Positions 5,795 to 9,743 of a stretch of DNA of 9,743 nucleotides are shown here, one piece after another. The stretch's first letter is position 1. Each line of letters opens with the position of its first letter. The stretch is taken from assembly GCA_026993045.1 (NCBI GenBank), contig JALWWR010000231.1:1-9743 (forward strand), given 5' to 3'. Under the pieces are notes generated by a model. It did not search any database and was not told the DNA's origin. It saw only the letters and a program-made list of their open reading frames with translations. The translations under genes and the position numbers were made by a program. This DNA comes from Thermodesulfatator sp. GTDB lineage: Bacteria; Desulfobacterota; Thermodesulfobacteria; Thermodesulfobacteriales; Thermodesulfobacteriaceae.

Positions 5795-8265
5795 AGCCCT
5801 AAAAGCTCCCGGGTAACAGTTCCCACGCTATAGCGAGAGGTCTTTTCCGGCAAGAAGATGTGCAATCGTTTCTGGGCGCGGGTGAAGGCCACATATAAAA
5901 GATTCAAGGTTTCCAGCACCTCCCGTCCCTTTTCCCGCAATTTGGCTTGTACCAAAGGTTGCGCTGAACCCGTCTGAGCCCGAAAGAGCCCATTCTCTAA
6001 GACCACGAGGTCGTCCCGGGCCCGGGGATGCCAGGTGAGATAAGGGAGGATCACCGAGGTGAACTCCAGACCTTTAGCGGCGTGAATAGTAAAAACCCGG
6101 ACTGCCTTGAGCTCTCGCGGCAGCCCGATCTTTTCCTCCCCGCCTTCTTCTTCCCAGCGGGCCAGAAAGTCCGTGAGACCCAGGGTCTCCTCTTCGTAAA
6201 GGAGGACCGCAGAGAGGAACCGAGAAAGATAAAAAGACTCTTCGGGGAACCTTTCTCGCAGCCGGAAAAGGTCGATGATTTCTTGGACCAACTGATACAA
6301 GGAAAGATAGAGGAGACGTTGCGAAAGGGATCGTAAAAGGTCCCAAATTTCGGGGGCTTCCTCTTTAAGCCAGTCTTTAAGCTCTCCTTTTCGAAGGGCC
6401 TTTTCCAGGGCTTCAAAGGAAAATTTTTGCTCTATTAAGGGACTTTGGAGAAAGCCGGCCAAGGCGGTTTCGTCTTCGGGATAATCCAAGAAATGAAGGA
6501 GAGAAAGGATTCCTTTTACCAGGGGGGAGCCTTCGATACGCAAGGCCCTTTCAGTGACCGCTGGAAGGTTTTGTTCTAGGAGGTAGGCGGCGATCTCCTC
6601 GGCCTCTCGGTTCTCGCGCACCAGGATGGCCACGGTTTCTTCGGGATCTTGCCGGCTCAAAAGGTCAGAGACCAGTTTTCTCAATAACTCTAAGACCGCG
6701 GCCCGGAAGCCCTCCCGTTCCTCTTCGGAAGGGAGGTTCCAGAGCTTGACTTCTCCCTGAGGGGCCTCGGGACGGGGCTTCTGTTTCACCTCGGAGAAGG
6801 CCGCGGCCAGGGCCTGGGAGACCTCTTCCACCACCGGACAGTGCCGGGGGTGTTTACGGGGATCGGCGCCGTATAAAAATTGGCGCACGATGGCCTGGCG
6901 GTTTTCTAGCAGGCGCGAAAAAAAGCGGTTATTGAATTCCACGATGGCCCGGGCGGAACGGAAATTGTAATGCAAGCTTTCGCTCCATACCTCCGCCGGT
7001 AGGTTCTGGGGGACCTCCTGGAAAAGAGAAGGGTCTCCCCCTCGCCACATGTAAATGGCTTGTTTTACGTCTCCTACATAAAGGAGGCTCCCTCCCACGG
7101 CCAGCACCTCGGCTACTAAAGGCTCCAAGGCCTTCCATTGCAGGCGGTTGGTATCTTGGAATTCGTCGATCAGGAAATGTTTAAATCGGGCCCCCAATTT
7201 GAGATATATCAGGGGCGGGGTGTAGGCCTCTAAGAATTGGACCAGGAGTTCGGTCCAGCTTCCAGCGGAAAGCAGGCCTTTTTCCTTTCGTAAATTTAAA
7301 AGTTCCAGGGAGAGCTCTTCGAAAAGACGCAGGTAAGGCTCGACTTCCGCCTGGGCCTTAAGCCACAAATACTTTTCGCGGGTCTCCTTGAGGGCCTGAA
7401 AATCGGGGTCCAATTCTTCAGCCAGCTCTCGAAAACCTTTAGGTAGGGCCTGACGAAGGGAGTCTTTCTGAAAGAGCTTGCTCCAGAAAAACCGACTGGG
7501 GTCCTGCAAGTGTTTTCCCCAACCATAAAGGAGCGAGGCCCCGCGGGCCTGAAGCTTTTCCCAAAGGGCCTGTCCCTGGGCCCGCAGACTCTCTTCCAGT
7601 TCCCATAAGTGTTTTTGGTCTAAGGTCTGGCTCAGGGGCCGGGCGCCTAATTTTTGATGGCAGAGTTTATAGATATCCCGCAGGCGGCGTCGGAAATGGA
7701 ATTCAGGATTAAAACCTCCCCGGCCCTCAATTTCTAGGAAAGTAAAAAGGGCTTGGACAAAGACCTCTTCCAAAGTGGGATCTTCTCGCAAACGAAAAAG
7801 CAACTGGTCAAAGGCCTGGTTCAAGAAGTATTCTTCCCGGATCTCGGCGGAAAGTTCCGGTCGCAGTCCTAGCTCCAGGGCCAGCCCCCGTATCAGGGTG
7901 AAGAGCAGACTATCGATGGTTCGCACTTGAAAGGCATGGTAGGCGGAAAAGATGGTCTCAAGCCAAGCCCGGGCCTCTTCCGGGGTCAGCCCGGTGCCAG
8001 CGCTCAGTTCCTTGCCCAAAGAGGTGGCTAGGGCCACGTTTTTTAGGAAAAAGAGGATCCGTTCTCGCATTTCAGCCGCGGCCTGGTTGGTGAAGGTGAG
8101 GGCCACGATCCCCAAAAGGCTTTTTTCAGAAGGAGGTGAGAGGCACTTGAGGAGCTTTAAATAATGTTGGGCTAGACGATAGGTCTTTCCAGCTCCGGCT
8201 GAGGCCGAGAGGCGGATAATCCCTTGGGGTTCCTGATAAAAAGGGAGTGCCAAAGGCCTGGGCAT
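5791..8265 (-). CDS. addA: AddA/RecB-type UvrD-like SF1A helicase, lacking its C-terminal nuclease domain
   Basis: This is the 3'-5' ATP-driven DNA translocase of the AddAB end-processing complex. In its 824 residues the SF1A motifs appear in order: Walker A ASAGAGKT (21-28), ALTFTNQAAAEMRER (55-69, motif Ia), Walker B IDEFQDT around Asp367-Glu368, motif III GDVKQAIYMWRGGD (398-411), motif IV YNFRSARAIVEFNN, motif V HAAKGLEF (728-735) and motif VI LLYVAFTRAQKR (789-800) with Arg796 as the likely arginine finger. Only 24 residues follow motif VI, so the nuclease domain seen in AddA or RecB is absent from this polypeptide. It is encoded by the next gene, which overlaps by 4 nt. The summed length of the two (996) is at the short end for AddA. 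The ATG at 8265 lies 19 codons before the Walker A motif; AGGGAG about 12 nt upstream is a distant ribosome binding site. This is the first gene of the operon. Confidence 0.92.
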   Translation of the reverse strand: MPRPLALPFYQEPQGIIRLSASAGAGKTYRLAQHYLKLLKCLSPPSEKSLLGIVALTFTNQAAAEMRERILFFLKNVALATSLGKELSAGTGLTPEEARAWLETIFSAYHAFQVRTIDSLLFTLIRGLALELGLRPELSAEIREEYFLNQAFDQLLFRLREDPTLEEVFVQALFTFLEIEGRGGFNPEFHFRRRLRDIYKLCHQKLGARPLSQTLDQKHLWELEESLRAQGQALWEKLQARGASLLYGWGKHLQDPSRFFWSKLFQKDSLRQALPKGFRELAEELDPDFQALKETREKYLWLKAQAEVEPYLRLFEELSLELLNLRKEKGLLSAGSWTELLVQFLEAYTPPLIYLKLGARFKHFLIDEFQDTNRLQWKALEPLVAEVLAVGGSLLYVGDVKQAIYMWRGGDPSLFQEVPQNLPAEVWSESLHYNFRSARAIVEFNNRFFSRLLENRQAIVRQFLYGADPRKHPRHCPVVEEVSQALAAAFSEVKQKPRPEAPQGEVKLWNLPSEEEREGFRAAVLELLRKLVSDLLSRQDPEETVAILVRENREAEEIAAYLLEQNLPAVTERALRIEGSPLVKGILSLLHFLDYPEDETALAGFLQSPLIEQKFSFEALEKALRKGELKDWLKEEAPEIWDLLRSLSQRLLYLSLYQLVQEIIDLFRLRERFPEESFYLSRFLSAVLLYEEETLGLTDFLARWEEEGGEEKIGLPRELKAVRVFTIHAAKGLEFTSVILPYLTWHPRARDDLVVLENGLFRAQTGSAQPLVQAKLREKGREVLETLNLLYVAFTRAQKRLHIFLPEKTSRYSVGTVTRELLGL

Positions 8266-8269
8266 ATTT

Positions 8270-8401
8270 CTAAATTACTCCCTGGCGATCTTCGCGAAAA
8301 GGGCCGTCTGAAAGGTTTGGGCTTGGACTGGACTCCAAGAGCCATAAAGCTCCCTTGAGATCCCTCAGAAAAGGATTTAAAACTTGGGACCAGGCGATCA
8401 A
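8270..8401 (-). CDS. Doubtful 43-codon reading frame just upstream of addA
   Basis: In the gap between the divergent genes, the minus strand is open from 8419 to a TAG at 8272-8270, only 4 nt before the addA start codon. The only usual start is TTG at 8401. The translation is oddly protein-like (LIAWSQVLNPFLRDLKGALW at the N-terminus, Leu-rich and amphipathic). There is no ribosome binding site ahead of the TTG, and the frame covers a region that should hold the divergent promoters. It could be a leader peptide, a gene remnant or chance; I recognise no family. Confidence 0.15.
   Translation of the reverse strand: MIAWSQVLNPFLRDLKGALWLLESSPSPNLSDGPFREDRQGVI
8355..8383 (+). promoter_or_regulatory. 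Candidate promoter for the membrane protein-cobQ pair
   Basis: TTGAGA at 8355-8360 matches the -35 consensus at 5 of 6, and TAAAAC at 8378-8383 matches the -10 at 4 of 6, with a 17-nt spacer. It lies about 20 nt before the ATG at 8404. No riboswitch-like cobalamin element fits in this short gap. I found no convincing promoter on the minus strand for addA. Confidence 0.3.
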
Positions 8402-8403
8402 GG

Positions 8404-8823
8404 ATGGAGATTTTAAAGTCTAAGGCGAATCAAGCCGAAATTCCGCACCGGTTGCCGGCCTGGGTCTCTTGGGCGGCCTTTTCCTTAGGCCTTACCGGTT
8501 CCATCTCTTTGAGACTTATTTTGATTGCTAAGGCTTACCATCCGGCCCTTATCGATTTCTTCTGGTATCTGGGGGTATGCGGGAACATGGTCTTTTTCAT
8601 GTTCCGGGCCTATATCTCTTTCCGCCGTCGGCGGGTTATTGAAGAAAGAAGACTTTTGACCAAACTTCAGGAGCCTCAAAGCCTTTCAGAGGAGGATCTT
8701 AAGGCCTTACACTACCTGGTTTCAAGCCTTAAGATCTCTAAAGAACGCTGGAATTATTGGGTGATTTTCCTTTGTTCCTTCCTAGCCATCGCTTGGGACC
8801 TTTGGTTGAGGTTTAGCAAATGA
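8404..8823 (+). CDS. Uncharacterised 139-aa inner-membrane protein with three predicted helices
   Basis: I do not recognise this family. Three hydrophobic segments are visible: about 20-42 (interrupted by Arg37), 48-68 and 118-135. Between the second and third is a strongly charged loop of about 50 residues starting with FRRRR (73-77), which by the positive-inside rule should be cytoplasmic. The loop also holds SLSEEDLKALHYLVSSLKIS and then KERWNYW just before the third helix. There is no signal peptide, lipobox or known catalytic motif. The ATG at 8404 is the only usual start in the open stretch that begins at 8359; its ribosome binding site is poor (AGG 9 nt away). The TGA (8821-8823) overlaps the ATG of cobQ in a 4-nt ATGA, so the two are probably co-translated. 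A link to cobalamin synthesis or corrinoid handling is suggested only by this coupling. Confidence 0.8.
   Translation: MEILKSKANQAEIPHRLPAWVSWAAFSLGLTGSISLRLILIAKAYHPALIDFFWYLGVCGNMVFFMFRAYISFRRRRVIEERRLLTKLQEPQSLSEEDLKALHYLVSSLKISKERWNYWVIFLCSFLAIAWDLWLRFSK
8808..8823 (+). promoter_or_regulatory. Ribosome binding site and ATGA overlap that fix the cobQ start
   Basis: GAGGT at 8808-8812 lies 7 nt before the ATG at 8820-8822, whose last two bases and the next A form the TGA of the upstream gene. The good site inside the upstream coding sequence supports coupled translation and this exact start. Confidence 0.7.
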
Positions 8824-9743
8824 GTCCTAGAGGGCGGGCTTTAGCCTTTGTGGGCACCATGTCTTCGGTGGGAAAGAGCTTCCTTACGGCTCTGGCCGCC
8901 CGTTATTTCGCTCGTCAGGGGCTTAAAGTGGCCCCTTTTAAGGCCCAAAACATGAGTCTCAACGCCTTCGCCACGGCCGAAGGGGAGATGGCCTGGGCCC
9001 AGGCCTATCAGGCCCTGGTGGCTGGTTGCCAGCCTTCGGTGCGTATGAACCCTTTGCTGCTTAAGCCTTTGGCTGAACGGCAAGCCGAGATCATATTTCT
9101 GGGCCGCTCTCAAGGCCTGCTCCAAGCCGGAAGTTTTAAACCCTTTCGAGAGGATTACCGTTCCCGAGTCTTTGGCGTCTTGGAAGAGCTCCTTCAGGAA
9201 AACGATCTAGTGGTAGTAGAAGGGGCTGGAGGTCTGGCGGAACTAAATCTCCTTCAAGGAGATCTGGCTAATTACGAACTCCTTAAGACCTTTAAAATGC
9301 CTTACGTCTTGATTGGCGATATTGATCGCGGGGGCATCTTTCCTCAGATTTGGGGCACCTACGCCTTGGTGCCGGAGCTTAAAAAATATTCTCTAGGTTT
9401 CGTAATAAATAAATTCCGGGGGGATCCCAGGCTTTTTGAAGAAGGGCTCAAGATGCTAGAAGAGCTTACGGGGCTTCGGGCCCTGGGGCTTCTTCCTCAT
9501 TTTGGAGACTCCTTTTTGGAAGAAGACAGCGCTTCTCTGCGCCTCTCAGGGTCTTTTTCCCGCTCCCCCGGCCTCAAGATTGCGATCTTGGCCTATCCTT
9601 ACTTGGCTAACTTTTCAGATTTTGACCCCTTGCGGCAGGAAGAAGAGGTGGAGGTGATCTTTACCACCGAGCCCCGGGCGCTAGAAGAGGCCCATCTAGT
9701 GATCCTCCCCGGCTCCCGCAACGTGGCCCGCAGCCTGGCCCTG
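8820..9743 (+). CDS. cobQ: Cobyric acid synthase CobQ/CbiP, 3' end missing
   Basis: This cytoplasmic enzyme amidates side-chain carboxylates b, d, e and g of adenosyl-cobyrinic acid a,c-diamide, using glutamine and ATP, to give cobyric acid in the B12 pathway. The window holds 308 codons of a gene usually about 490-510 long. The N-terminal DRTG/CobQ P-loop domain shows GTMSSVGKS (12-20), PFKAQNMSLN (39-48), MNPLLLKP (76-83), VEGAGG, the signature DIDRGG (167-172) and INKFRGDP. The class I glutaminase domain starts near VILPGSRN (294-301), but its catalytic Cys and His lie beyond the window. MNPLLLKP and the DIDRGG context fit CobQ better than cobyrinate a,c-diamide synthase (CobB/CbiA). The start overlaps the upstream membrane protein gene. 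No frameshift is visible. Whether other cobalamin genes follow cannot be seen. Confidence 0.95.
   Translation, partial: MSPRGRALAFVGTMSSVGKSFLTALAARYFARQGLKVAPFKAQNMSLNAFATAEGEMAWAQAYQALVAGCQPSVRMNPLLLKPLAERQAEIIFLGRSQGLLQAGSFKPFREDYRSRVFGVLEELLQENDLVVVEGAGGLAELNLLQGDLANYELLKTFKMPYVLIGDIDRGGIFPQIWGTYALVPELKKYSLGFVINKFRGDPRLFEEGLKMLEELTGLRALGLLPHFGDSFLEEDSASLRLSGSFSRSPGLKIAILAYPYLANFSDFDPLRQEEEVEVIFTTEPRALEEAHLVILPGSRNVARSLAL

Noticed and set aside
5770..5815. Frameshift or assembly error breaking one addA gene in two
   Set aside because: The junction is a precise ATGA overlap, and neither frame continues sensibly across it: the nuclease frame has a stop a few codons upstream and the helicase frame has one shortly downstream.
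6051..6416. Alternative frames on both strands within addA
   Set aside because: They lie wholly inside the helicase gene between and over its conserved motifs and show no ribosome binding sites or domain features.
8275..8364. Second minus-strand frame ending in TAA at 8277-8275, resembling a gene tail
   Set aside because: It is open for only about 29 codons and has no ATG, GTG or TTG start.
8354..8368. Short inverted repeat TGAG-ATCC-CTCA as a terminator or operator
   Set aside because: The stem is only 4 bp with one possible wobble pair and no following T-run.
1..9743. Chi-like octamers that could be recognised by this AddAB
   Set aside because: Chi sequences are lineage specific, and over-representation cannot be judged from one 9.7-kb window.

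Overview
The window is a dense stretch of bacterial chromosome with seven well-supported genes, two of them cut by the window edges. There is no sign of a phage, insertion sequence, CRISPR array or RNA gene. Proteins are rich in Leu, Glu, Arg and Lys, the DNA is moderately GC-rich, and genes are packed with 4-nt overlaps. A single-domain BON lipoprotein implies a diderm cell. Together these fit a thermophilic Gram-negative anaerobe, perhaps Thermodesulfobacteriota/Desulfobacterota-like. That placement is a low-confidence inference and no gene here settles it.

Left block, minus strand (1-2052): a small BON-domain lipoprotein gene runs into mnmG, the FAD enzyme of tRNA wobble-uridine modification, with a 26-nt overlap; mnmG leaves the window on the left. 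A 54-bp gap (2053-2106) holds an exact TATAAT for the minus-strand pair and the ribosome binding site of a plus-strand gene of unknown function (2107-2469). The stop codon of that unknown gene overlaps the stop codon of addB.

Central block, minus strand (8265 down to 2466): a three-gene operon for an AddAB-type helicase-nuclease, which processes double-strand DNA ends for recombination. The order is a UvrD-like SF1 helicase (AddA motor), a separate 172-aa PD-(D/E)XK nuclease, then AddB, which carries its own nuclease domain and the four-cysteine Fe-S staple. In AddA as usually described, helicase and nuclease form one polypeptide. Here they are split at a clean 4-nt ATGA overlap, and the nuclease-to-AddB junction is a 4-nt TTGA overlap. 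This apparently three-subunit AddAB is the most interesting feature of the window.

Right block, plus strand (8404-9743): a 139-aa three-helix membrane protein of unknown function overlaps by 4 nt the start of cobQ (cobyric acid synthase, cobalamin pathway), which leaves the window on the right. The 138-bp gap 8266-8403 separates this pair from the divergent add operon. It holds a weak plus-strand promoter and a doubtful short minus-strand reading frame. No gene-free stretch exceeds 300 bases.
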